Positions 11,322 to 19,251 of a DNA stretch of 63,821 nt are shown piece after piece. Below the pieces are notes generated by a model. That model made no database searches, was not told where the DNA came from, and was given only the letters and a program-made list of their open reading frames with translations. Made by a program: the position numbers and the translations under genes. Within the stretch, counting starts at the first letter, position 1. Each line of letters begins with the position of its first letter. Source of the stretch: Streptosporangiaceae bacterium (GTDB lineage: Bacteria > Actinomycetota > Actinomycetes > Streptosporangiales > Streptosporangiaceae); contig JAFAZE010000161.1 of NCBI GenBank assembly GCA_019239975.1, forward strand, positions 1 to 63,821, in the 5' to 3' direction.

Positions 11322-11411
11322 TTACACAGAGTCCGTCATTACGCACCGAGACCGCCGTCAGTGGGTCACCAGGCGGACCTCTGGCCGGAAAACCCGATTA
11401 CACAGGGGTTG
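11321..11411. promoter_or_regulatory. Two BldD-box-like sites upstream of bldD
   Basis: Compared with the published BldD consensus NTNACNCWGNGTNAN, ATTACACAGAGTCCG (11321-11335) matches eight of nine fixed positions and ATTACACAGGGGTTG (11397-11411) matches seven of nine. The first abuts the Crp-type palindrome. They suggest autoregulation, as known for Streptomyces BldD. Confidence 0.5.
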
Positions 11412-11576
11412 TTGCGTTTCCGCGGCGGGTACATCGCGATCCGGGAGGGCAAGGCCGGTTACCAGACGAGTTCAACCAGTTTTTGCCATTCGGCTTGACC
11501 TTGTGGCGCTCGCCGCTTACCGTCACTGTGCGTAACCGTTACCGTAAGCGACGACTCGCCGGGGAACCGAGGAAAA

Positions 11577-12080
11577 ATGCCATCTGAGTACGCGAAGACA
11601 CTGGGCGCGCGGCTGCGCGCGATCCGCACACAGCAGGGGCTCTCGCTGCATGGCGTTGAGGAGAAGTCCCGCGGCCGGTGGAAGGCCGTCGTCGTCGGTT
11701 CCTACGAGCGCGGCGATCGCTCCGTCACCGTCCAGAAGCTCGCCGAGCTCGCCGAGTTCTACGGGGTCCCGGTGTCCGAGCTGCTGCCGGGCGACGCGGC
11801 GCCGACGCCGCTCGTGACGGCCCCGAAGCTCGTGATCGACCTCGAGCGCATGAACCAGCTGCCCAAGGACAAGGTCGGCCCGCTCGCCAGGTACGTCGCC
11901 ACCATCCAGAGCCAGCGTGGCGACTACAACGGCAGGGTACTTTCGGTGCGGCACGAGGACCTGCGCTCGCTCGCGGTTATCTATGACAAGTCGCCCGCCG
12001 ACCTCACCGAGGAACTCATCACCTGGGGCGTGCTCGACGCCGAGGCACGCGGCGCGGGCGGCGCCGAGGCCTCCTACTGA
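11577..12080 (+). CDS. bldD: Developmental regulator BldD (c-di-GMP-responsive XRE-family repressor)
   Basis: BldD dimerises on a c-di-GMP tetramer and represses sporulation genes. The 167-residue protein has an N-terminal XRE helix-turn-helix (LGARLRAIRTQQGLSL through LAEFYGVPVSELL, residues ~9-65) and the C-terminal c-di-GMP motif: RGD, eight residues, then RHED, matching RxD-X8-RxxD. All signature residues are present, so ligand control should be intact. The ATG at 11577 follows GAGGAAAA. It is divergent from pyrR and convergent with the SAV_6107-type gene. BldD implies a mycelial, sporulating or otherwise differentiating actinomycete. Confidence 0.97.
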   Translation: MPSEYAKTLGARLRAIRTQQGLSLHGVEEKSRGRWKAVVVGSYERGDRSVTVQKLAELAEFYGVPVSELLPGDAAPTPLVTAPKLVIDLERMNQLPKDKVGPLARYVATIQSQRGDYNGRVLSVRHEDLRSLAVIYDKSPADLTEELITWGVLDAEARGAGGAEASY

Positions 12081-12131
12081 TCAGGCGGGTCTGGAGTCAC
12101 CCTTTCCATCCCGCCATTTCGCTCCGGCCCC

Positions 12132-12162
12132 GCTCCGGCCCGCTCAGCTCGCGGGCCGGAGC
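12132..12162. terminator. Hairpin between bldD and the SAV_6107-family gene
   Basis: GCTCCGGCCCG and CGGGCCGGAGC form a perfect 11-bp stem with a 9-base loop. It lies 52 bases after the bldD stop and overlaps the last codons of the convergent gene. No T-run; likely an intrinsic-like terminator. Confidence 0.55.
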
Positions 12163-12635
12163 GGCAGCAGGGCCTGTCCCGCGACGCCGAGCGCCCTTTC
12201 CGCCACTGACACGAACGTTTCCGCGTCCCGCAGCAGGTCGTCCGCCTCGTGAGCGGACGCCGCGCGGGGCAGCCCCGCCTCCGCCGCGGCGCGCTTGGAC
12301 GCGCTCGCCGCGAAAAAGGCGGCCCACTCCGCGAGCGTCGGCTCCACCTGGGGCAGCAGTTCCCACACGCTTCGCGGCTTCCTGCGCCGCGTGGGCGGCT
12401 CACCGCGGGCCGCGACGACGGCCGCCGCGGCGCGCAGCGCGGCAAGGTGAGCGCAGATGTACCGGGTCCCCGGCGTCGTTTCGGTCTCCGCCTCCGCCAG
12501 GCCGCGGCGCGCGGACTCCAGCAGGCCGAGCACCGTGGGCGGGACACGCCGGACGGGCACGGCCTGTTCCGTGCCCCGCTGCGCGCCGGCTCGGCCTGGC
12601 ACCCCCGTGCCACCCGGGCTTAGTGTGCTGACCAT
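12144..12635 (-). CDS. SAV_6107 family HEPN domain-containing protein
   Basis: The 163-residue protein resembles the actinobacterial SAV_6107 family. It has a helical region LLESARRGLAEAE ... RYICAHLAALRAAAAVV (residues ~35-75), then SVWELLPQVEPTLAEWAAFFA and an Ala-rich tail. HEPN-fold proteins often pair with nucleotidyltransferases or act as RNases, but I see neither a clear Rx4-6H RNase motif nor an adjacent MNT gene, so function is unknown. The ATG at 12635 has GAAGGAGTG upstream. The upstream 122 bases contain a LexA-box-like sequence. Confidence 0.8.
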   Translation of the reverse strand: MVSTLSPGGTGVPGRAGAQRGTEQAVPVRRVPPTVLGLLESARRGLAEAETETTPGTRYICAHLAALRAAAAVVAARGEPPTRRRKPRSVWELLPQVEPTLAEWAAFFAASASKRAAAEAGLPRAASAHEADDLLRDAETFVSVAERALGVAGQALLPLRPAS

Positions 12636-13097
12636 CCGTATTCACTCCTTCGGTTCGTCTCGCCAGGACCTGGCCGGGCTAGCGCTTCCCCACACCCGCC
12701 CGGCCAGGCGCCCGGCCGCCGGGGGTCGTGGCGGCCGGAGTTGGCCATAGCGCTATTCGAACGCAGATTCGTCGCGTTGTCCAGCTCTATTGCTGTCATG
12801 TTCGAAGTTACATCGGGGGTCTGACATTCCGGGGCTGCACCGGGCCATGCGGCGGCCCCGGAAGCGCGAGGGTACCGGCTCGTTTTCCGGCAGGCAGGGG
12901 ACCCAGCAGCGCATGGATGTGCTTGCGGCCGGGAGGCGAGACCGCCACTGCGGCGCCTCCTGCTGTCGCGGCGCTTCCTGCCGCCGTGCGGGAGCGGTGA
13001 CTGCGGGCCGCCGGTCCCCGGCGTCACGTCCTCCCCGCCAGCCGCGCCAGCCCCACCTGCAGCGGCCGACGCCGGTCATATCCGTCACATCAGCACC
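12636..13097. other. Intergenic stretch without a supported gene
   Basis: Short frames here have unnatural composition, so no gene is called. TCGAACGCAGATTCG (12757-12771) is one base from a GAAC-N4-GTTC LexA box, and TTCGAA recurs near 12798. The rest is GC-rich sequence leading to a palindromic element. Confidence 0.4.
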
Positions 13098-13181
13098 GCG
13101 CATCATGATCGCGGTAACTAAGGTGTCGCATACGACCCCTAACTACCGTGATCATGATTGCTGTCCGTTTTGTTCCGGTTG
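13098..13181. repeat. Dispersed palindromic intergenic element, best-preserved copy
   Basis: A near-perfect 57-bp palindrome (13102-13158): the left arm starts ATCATGATCGCGGTAACTAA, the core is GTGTCGCATACGAC, and the right arm ends TAACTACCGTGATCATGAT. It is followed by the conserved flank TGTCCGTTTTGTTCCGG. The same flank and arms recur at 61-131 and, inverted, at 55256-55331. No transposase is present. Confidence 0.8.
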
Positions 13182-13314
13182 CGCGAGGGGCCGGCGGGCT
13201 GGGCGTTCCGGTGCGGCCCCCGGCTGACAGAGCGTTCCGGGGTAGGTGTTGCCCGGGGCCGGGCAGAGCGTTCCGGGGGGTGCCGCCCCGGGCTGGCAGA
13301 GCTAGGTTCATGGC

Positions 13315-15766
13315 ATGCCACCATTCCGGCCGGGCGGCGGCCGTACCACGTCTCGGCGGGCGGTCCTGCGCACGGGGATACTCGGCGGGACCTCGCTCGC
13401 GTCCTGGGCGCTGAACCGCCCGGCCGCCCGGACCGCGGCGACAACGGCGACCGCACCGGCACCGGTGGCGGCGGCCGCGGCGCCGGTGGCGGCGGGCACG
13501 GGCGGCGGCGCGCGAAGCTACCGCTTCAGCCGGAACTGGCTGTTCGGCGGCCGGTACGCCGGCGGCTCCGAAAAGCCCGGCTACAACGACAGCCGGTTCG
13601 CGAGGATCACCCTTCCGCACACGGTGGTGCCCCTGTCCTGGGGCAACTGGGATCACACGTCCTGGGAGGGCGTGTGGATCTACCGCAAGCACTTCCCGGC
13701 CAGCGCGGTCGCCGGCGGCCGCGTGTTCGCCGATTTCGACGGCGTGATGACGAACGCGACCGTCGTGCTCAACGGCGTCACGGTCGGCACCCATCAGGGC
13801 GGGTACCTGCCGTGGTCCGCCGAGCTGACCCGCCACCTGCGCGCCGGCGACAACGTGCTCGCCGTCATCGTGGACTCACGCTGGCTGAACGTCCCGCCGG
13901 ACAACCCGCCGGGCGGCACCGGGTCCGTCGACTTCCTGCAGCCGGGCGGGATCTACCGGGACGTCACGCTGCGCGTCGTGCCGGAGGTGTTCATCTCCGA
14001 CGTGTTCGCCAGGCCGGACAACGTGCTCGCCAGCGCCCGGAGCGTCGCGGTGCGGGCGACGATCGACGCCGCGGCCGCGCCGGCCGGGCCCGCTGCGGGT
14101 CACCGCGGAACTGCTCGACGGGCCCACAAGGATCGCCGGCGCCTCCGTCACCGCGACGATCACCGTGCCGGGCACGGCCGTCGCCGGGCTGACCATCACG
14201 GGGATCGGCGGCGTCGGTCACTGGTCACCGGAGAAGCCCAGGCTGTACACGGTCAGGACGGCGCTGTCGTCCGGGCACTCGGTGACGACGAGGATCGGGT
14301 TCCGCGAGGCGGTGTTCGAGACCGACGGCTTCTACCTCAACGGCGAGCGTTACAAGATCTTCGGCCTGAACCGCCACCAGCTTTTCCCCTACACCGGGAT
14401 GGCCGCGCCGGCGCGGCTGCAGCGGCGCGACGCGCAGATCCTGCGCGGCGAGCTCAACTGCAACATGGTGCGCTGCTCGCACTACCCGCAGTCCCCGCAC
14501 TTCCTCGACGCCTGCGACGAGCTGGGCCTCATGGTCTGGGAGGAGCCCCCCGGCTGGGGCTACGTCGGCGACGCCGAGTTCCAGGACATCGCGGCGCGGA
14601 ACGTCCGCGACATGATCGTCCGCGACCGCAACCGCCCCTCGGTCATCGTCTGGGCGACGAGGCTCAACGAGACCGCCAACCACCCCGGCCTCTACGCCCG
14701 CACCCGGCGGCTCGCCTACGAGCTGGACGGAAGCCGGCAGACGACCGGCGCCGTGACGTTCCACTCGCTGCCGGGCTGGGCAGAGGACGTCTTCGCCTAT
14801 GACGACTACGAGTCCTCCGGAGGCAACGCGATACTCGCGAAACCCATACCCGGCGTCCCCTATCTGGTGAGCGAGGCCGTCGGCGCGCTGGACGGGGCGC
14901 CGGCCTACCGGTGGACCGACTCCGCCGCGGTGCTGGCCGACCAGGGGCGGCTGCACGCCCAGGTGCACAACATCGCGCGGTCCGACGCCCGGTACGCGGG
15001 ACTGCTCGGCTGGTGCGGCATCGACTACGCGTCGGTCAACGGCGGCGACCGTATCTGGGACAACCTGAAGACGCCGGGCGTCATGGACACCTTCCGGGTG
15101 CCCAAGCCCGGCGCCGCCTTCTACCGTTCCCAGGTCAGCCCGTCGGCCGCGGGCCCGGTGATCCTGCCGATGTTCTTCTGGGACTTCGGCCCCGCGTCGC
15201 CGCCCGGCGGCCCGGGCGCCGGGGCGATCATCGCGACCAACTGCGACCGGCTGGAGCTGTACGTGGGCGGCGCCCATTTCGGCACCGGCGTCCCGGACAC
15301 GCGGGGCTACGGCAGCCTCCCTCATCCCCCGGTGTTCGCCGACCTCACCGTCGACGGGTCCGGCCTGCCCGGGCTGCGGATCGACGGCTATCTCGGCGGT
15401 CAGTTCGTGAAGTCCGTGCTCATGTCCGCTGACACCGCCCGGGACCGGCTGGAGCTGACCGCCGACGACGCCTCGATCGTCGCGGACGGCTCGGACGCCA
15501 CCAGGATCCGGTTCCGCGCCACCGACGCCCACGGCAACCACCGGCCCGGTGTCACCGGGAACGTGGCCCTGTCCCTGGCCGGCCCGGCGACGCTCATCGG
15601 CCAGAACCCCTTCGCCTTCGGCACCTGCGGCGGCGTCGGCGGCGGATTCGTCCGCTCGCTGCCCGGCAAGGCCGGCACGGTGCGGGTCAGCGCCGCGCAT
15701 GCCACGCTGGGACGGGCGTTGGTACAGGTGACGGTCACCACCGCTCGTTCAGAAAAATATCTTTGA
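13315..15766 (+). pseudogene. Secreted glycoside hydrolase family 2 (beta-galactosidase-like), frameshifted
   Basis: The N-terminus has a Tat signal (TSRRAVLRTGILGG and a hydrophobic run). GH2 sugar-binding and immunoglobulin-like domains follow, then the TIM barrel with the acid/base Glu in RLNET, a candidate nucleophile Glu in LVSEAVG, and C-terminal beta-sandwich domains. The frame from the ATG is lost at ~14086-14092 (GGGCCCG). One extra base moves the sense reading to the frame that continues as LRVTAELLDG and ends at 15766. Upstream and downstream parts are otherwise complete, so this is either a very recent mutation or a sequencing error. Predicted to be exported and act on galactosides or related glycans. 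Confidence 0.85.
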
Positions 15767-15781
15767 CCGAACGAGCGGTGG
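15738..15781 (+). terminator. Hairpin spanning the GH2 stop codon
   Basis: CCACCGCTCGTTC and GAACGAGCGGTGG form a perfect 13-bp stem. The 18-base loop is AT-rich and contains the TGA stop (15764-15766). It could be a terminator, or a regulator-binding palindrome given the AACGAGCGGT half-site, which reappears at 26498-26509. Confidence 0.6.
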
Positions 15782-15850
15782 CGCTCCTTGACGCGGACGG
15801 GTGGCGCGGGTCTACGCGGAGACGGCGCGATGTCCCTTAGGCTGGCGGGG

Positions 15851-16432
15851 ATGGGGCAGACGATCACCTTCACCGAACTGGATCCGCTGGCGTTCACGGC
15901 GGCGCTGGACGGTTTCGTCGCCGTGTACGCGGCGGCGATGAACCCGCCGGCGCGGCAGCTCGCCGGGCGGGAGGCCATCCTCGAGCGGCACGCGACGTAC
16001 CCGCGGTTCCGCGCGCTCGCCGCGCTGTCCGGGGAGGAGCTCGCCGGGTTCTGCTACGGCTTCCACGGGGCGCCCGGCCAGTGGTGGCACGACATGGTGG
16101 CGGCGGCGCTGTCCGGCCTCGGCGGGCCGCCCGGCGCCAGCAGGTGGCTCGCGAATTCGCTGGAGATCGCCGAGCTGCACGTGCTGCCGTCCTACCAGGG
16201 CCGCGGCATCGGCCGGGAACTGCTGTTCCGGGTCGCGGCGGGGCGCCCGGAGCGTACCGCCGTGCTGTCCACCCAGGACACCGAGTCCCGCGCCAGGCGG
16301 CTGTACCGCCGGGCCGGCTTCACCGACCTGCTGACCGGCTACCGCTTCTCCGGCGGCGAGCCGCCCTACGCCGTCATGGGCGCCGAGCTGCCGCTGCGGG
16401 ACGGAACCAGCTCCCAGAGCCCAAGCAGCTGA
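15851..16432 (+). CDS. GNAT family N-acetyltransferase
   Basis: An acetyl-CoA-dependent N-acyltransferase of unknown substrate. The 193-residue reading has the GNAT core in its second half: ELHVLPSYQGRGIGRELL contains the (Q/R)xxGxG pyrophosphate-binding turn, followed by LSTQDTESRARRLYRRAGF. The ATG at 15851 is preceded by TAGGCT and seven bases, the pattern of a leaderless actinobacterial promoter; ATG at 15830 is an alternative. Its 3' end overlaps the convergent metF gene by 67 bases. Confidence 0.85.
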   Translation: MGQTITFTELDPLAFTAALDGFVAVYAAAMNPPARQLAGREAILERHATYPRFRALAALSGEELAGFCYGFHGAPGQWWHDMVAAALSGLGGPPGASRWLANSLEIAELHVLPSYQGRGIGRELLFRVAAGRPERTAVLSTQDTESRARRLYRRAGFTDLLTGYRFSGGEPPYAVMGAELPLRDGTSSQSPSS

Positions 16433-17364
16433 TAGATCTCGCGGGTCGCGCGGGACCAGTTGAGCGTGTAGAAGTGCAGGCCCGGGGCGCCCTCGGCGAG
16501 CAGGCGCTCGCACATGGCGGCGGCGTACGCCACGCCTATCTCACGCACCGCGGCCTTGTCGCCCGCCGCCGCCCGCAGCCGGTCCCACAGGTCGCCGGGC
16601 ACCCGGCAGCCGCCGAGCTCGAGCGCACGCTCGACGACCCGCAGGCTGGTGACCGGCATGATTCCGGGGATGATCGGCACGTCGCAGCCGTGCGCCGCCA
16701 CCTGGTCCCGCAGCCGGAGGTAGTCCTCGGGGAAGAAGAACATCTGCGTGATCGCGAAGCCGGCCCCCGCGCGGCACTTGCGGACGAGGTACCGGACGTC
16801 GGTCTCGGCATCCGGTGACCTCGGGTGCTTTTCCGGGAACGCGGCCACCCCGACGCAGAAGTCGCCGGCCGACCTCACCAGGCGCACCAGCTCGTCGGCG
16901 TGGCTGAGGCCGCCGGGGTGGGTGATCCAGTCGCCGTTCGGGTCGCCGGGGGGGTCACCCCTCAGCGCGAGCACGTTGCGCACCCCGACGGCGGCGTACG
17001 ACCCGATCACCTGGCGCAGCTCCGGCACCGTGTGGCTGACCGCGGTGAGGTGGCCGACGGGGGTCAGCGTGGTCTCCGCGGCGATCCGCCCGGTCACCCG
17101 CACTGTCCGGTCCCTGGTCGAGCCGCCGGCCCCGTAGGTCACCGAGACGAACGTCGGGCGCAGCGGCTCCAGCTGCCGGATCGCCCGCCAGAGCTGCTGC
17201 TCGTCCGCCTCGGTCCTGGGCGGCATGAACTCGAACGAGAACGACCGGCGGCCCGCGGCGAGCAGGTCGCTGATCAGCGGCGCGCGCCGGGCAGCGGGCC
17301 GCGCGGCGGTGCCGAGCGGTGCCCTGCCGGGCGCGTTCTGAGGGCGGCGCGGTCGCGGCGGCAT
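16366..17364 (-). CDS. metF: Methylenetetrahydrofolate reductase
   Basis: MetF reduces 5,10-methylene-THF to 5-methyl-THF for methionine synthesis, using FAD. The 332 residues form the TIM barrel: SFEFMPPRTEADE near residue 42, VSVTYGAGGSTRDRT, ALRGDPPGD, and FFFPEDYLRLRDQ with IPGIMPVTS. The N-terminal ~30 residues are basic and of low complexity. The C-terminal ~15 residues lie antisense to the GNAT gene. Its place next to the Rv2175c-like gene and PASTA kinase matches the mycobacterial arrangement. Confidence 0.95.
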   Translation of the reverse strand: MPPRPRRPQNAPGRAPLGTAARPAARRAPLISDLLAAGRRSFSFEFMPPRTEADEQQLWRAIRQLEPLRPTFVSVTYGAGGSTRDRTVRVTGRIAAETTLTPVGHLTAVSHTVPELRQVIGSYAAVGVRNVLALRGDPPGDPNGDWITHPGGLSHADELVRLVRSAGDFCVGVAAFPEKHPRSPDAETDVRYLVRKCRAGAGFAITQMFFFPEDYLRLRDQVAAHGCDVPIIPGIMPVTSLRVVERALELGGCRVPGDLWDRLRAAAGDKAAVREIGVAYAAAMCERLLAEGAPGLHFYTLNWSRATREIYQLLGLWELVPSRSGSSAPMTA

Positions 17365-17413
17365 GAGGCAAGCCTAACGGGCGCGCGGCCCGCGCCCGGA
17401 CCGGCGAACGTCC

Positions 17414-17779
17414 TCAGAAGGCAAGAGCCTGAGCGCGGCGGTTGACCTCGGTGCCGCGGTGCTTGCAGAGCGCCTCGATCGGGGTGCCGGGCAGCGACTC
17501 GTCGGCCGTGAAGAGCCAGCGAAGCGCCTCGTGCTCGTCGAACCCGCAGTCGAACAGCACCGTCAGCGTTCCGTGCAGGCCCTTGACGATCTGGCTGCCT
17601 GCGAGGAACGCGGCGGGGACGGCGCGGCCGCCGTCCGGGCGGGCCACGGCCAGGAGCTTCCTGTCGCGGAGCAGTTGCTTCACACGCCCGGAGGGGATGC
17701 CGAGCCGCTCGGCTACCTCAGGGAGTGACAGCCATTCGCCGACGAGAGTGTCGGACGCGGGGTCAATCTGTGCCACCAC
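17414..17779 (-). CDS. Rv2175c-family DNA-binding protein
   Basis: A 121-residue protein with an N-terminal winged/MerR-like helix-turn-helix (WLSLPEVAERLGIPSGRVKQLLRDRKLLAV, residues ~16-46, interrupted here only by description) and a C-terminal helical domain (FDEHEALRWLFT). In M. tuberculosis the homologue Rv2175c is phosphorylated by the adjacent kinase PknL, which changes DNA binding. A PASTA kinase gene lies 1.5 kb away here. Start is GTG; its first codons overlap the present 3' end of the upstream reductase frame. Confidence 0.85.
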   Translation of the reverse strand: MVAQIDPASDTLVGEWLSLPEVAERLGIPSGRVKQLLRDRKLLAVARPDGGRAVPAAFLAGSQIVKGLHGTLTVLFDCGFDEHEALRWLFTADESLPGTPIEALCKHRGTEVNRRAQALAF

Positions 17780-19098
17780 TCAAATGTCCCACACCAGGAC
17801 CCCTGCCAAACCTGTGTTGGCCCGGGGGGGCGACCCCCCGGAACCCCCCGCTTGCCCGCTTCGGATCCCGCCGTGGAATCGCGCGACCGGGAGGCCGTCG
17901 GCCTCCGCGGACCGCGCGATAACGCCGCGAGCGCGTCCCTGACGGGGATCGCGGGGTCGGTCAGCCGTGTCACGTCCACGGGGTCGCCGGAGGCGATCAC
18001 CCGGCGGCCCTGCAGCAGATCGCGCGGGCGGTCCACCGTCATGATCGCCACCAGCCGGTCGCCGGAAAGCCAGCACGCCGCCCATTTCTCCGCCGCGGGA
18101 TCGCCGCGCCAGGCAAGCCGGTCCGCGGCCCCGTGATACCCGGCGTACTGCAGCATCCGGCCGAACTGCTCGGACCAGAAGTAGGGCACCGGGTCGAACG
18201 CCTCGTCCGCGCCGAGGATGCTCGCGGCGGCCACCTCGGGCGCGTGCAGCGCCACGTCCCAGTGCTCGAACCGCAGCCGCCTGCCGAACAGCCGTGACTC
18301 GAACGCGGCGCAGTCGCCCACCGCGTAGACCCCGGGCAGCGACGCGCGCAGGCCCTGGTCCACGGCCACGCCGTTGTCCAGCCGCACGCCGGAACCGGCG
18401 AGCCAGCCCACCGCGGGCCGGACGCCCACCGCGGTGACGATCTCGTCGGCCGCCAGCCAGTGCCCGCCGTCCAGCGCCAGGCCGCCGGGCTCGACGGAGG
18501 CCACGGCCGTCTCGGTGCGCAGTTCCACGCCGGCGGCGGCGTACCAGGCCGCGGTGCGCGCCCCGGCCACGGCGCCAACGGCGGCCGCCAGCGGTGCCGG
18601 GGCCGCCTCCACGACGGTGACCTGGCAGCCGTACCGCGCCGCCGCGGTCGCCAGTTCCGCGCCGATCCAGCCCGCTCCGGCGATCGCCAGCCGCAGCCCG
18701 GGCCGCATGAGCCCGCGCAGCGCCAGCGCGTCGTCGTACGTCCGCAGGAACCGCTGCCGCCCGGGCCCGGGCAGCGCGACCGGCTCGGCACCGGTAGCGG
18801 CGACGAGGTGGTCGAACGGGTACCTGCCGCGCTCGGTGACCAGCACGCCGCCGTCGATCCCCGTCGCCGCCTCACCGGGCCGGAAGTCCACCTCCAGCGC
18901 GCCGAAGTCGGCGTGCAGCGACGGATCGACGCCCTCGGTGAGCACCTTCTTGGACAGCGGCGGCCGGTCATATGGCGGCCGGGTCTCGGCGCCGGCGAGC
19001 GTGATCCGCCCGCCGAATCCGCGCTTGCGCAGCTCTTCCGCGGTGCGCAGGCCGGCCAGCCCCGCCCCGGCGACAACGACGCGTTCGGCATCCCTCAC
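17713..19098 (-). CDS. FAD/NAD(P)-dependent oxidoreductase (ferredoxin-reductase type) with abnormal 3' end
   Basis: Two Rossmann sites are seen, VAGAGLAGLRTAEELR at residue ~8 (FAD) and IAGAGWIGAELA near 140 (NAD(P)H), plus the FAD-binding YAVGDCA near 260 and a Reductase_C-like domain. It resembles ferredoxin or rubredoxin reductases serving a P450 or dioxygenase partner, but no partner is adjacent. After ~residue 395 the protein becomes low-complexity because the frame passes through the C/G-run element at 17818-17852 and then 67 bases into the next gene. The original stop was probably lost. The native enzyme would be about 400 residues. Confidence 0.85.
   Translation of the reverse strand: MRDAERVVVAGAGLAGLRTAEELRKRGFGGRITLAGAETRPPYDRPPLSKKVLTEGVDPSLHADFGALEVDFRPGEAATGIDGGVLVTERGRYPFDHLVAATGAEPVALPGPGRQRFLRTYDDALALRGLMRPGLRLAIAGAGWIGAELATAAARYGCQVTVVEAAPAPLAAAVGAVAGARTAAWYAAAGVELRTETAVASVEPGGLALDGGHWLAADEIVTAVGVRPAVGWLAGSGVRLDNGVAVDQGLRASLPGVYAVGDCAAFESRLFGRRLRFEHWDVALHAPEVAAASILGADEAFDPVPYFWSEQFGRMLQYAGYHGAADRLAWRGDPAAEKWAACWLSGDRLVAIMTVDRPRDLLQGRRVIASGDPVDVTRLTDPAIPVRDALAALSRGPRRPTASRSRDSTAGSEAGKRGVPGGRPPGPTQVWQGSWCGTFEWWHRLTPRPTLSSANGCHSLR
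17818..17852. repeat. C/G-run element, second copy
   Basis: GGCCCGGGGGGGCGACCCCC followed by CGGAACCCCCCGC. It closely matches the element inside carB (4012-4098). Located between the reductase and Rv2175c-like genes and read in frame by the reductase. Confidence 0.7.
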
Positions 19099-19104
19099 GG
19101 GTCT

Positions 19105-19153
19105 TAGAGTATGGAGCGGATCCCGCCGCGAGTATGGAGCGGATCCCCGCCGT
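19105..19153. repeat. Short tandem duplication upstream of the reductase
   Basis: GAGTATGGAGCGGATCCC with its CGCCG continuation occurs twice in a row, starting at about 19106 and 19131, in the divergent region between the reductase and the kinase. Confidence 0.6.
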
Positions 19154-19251
19154 GACCCGCGCCTATCCCCGTGTGACGTGGCAGCACTCCGGTATGCGCA
19201 AAACGACTAACGCCCGAAAGTTGAGCCGATTGCACCGTAAAATCGTCGGCG

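Noticed and set aside
12753..13106. 117-codon minus-strand frame upstream of the SAV_6107-type gene
   Set aside because: Trp/Arg-rich with no conserved look, overlaps a palindromic repeat, and shows no good ribosome-binding site.
14225..15700. 491-codon minus-strand frame opposite the GH2 gene
   Set aside because: Antisense to clear GH2 motifs, and composition is typical of a shadow frame.
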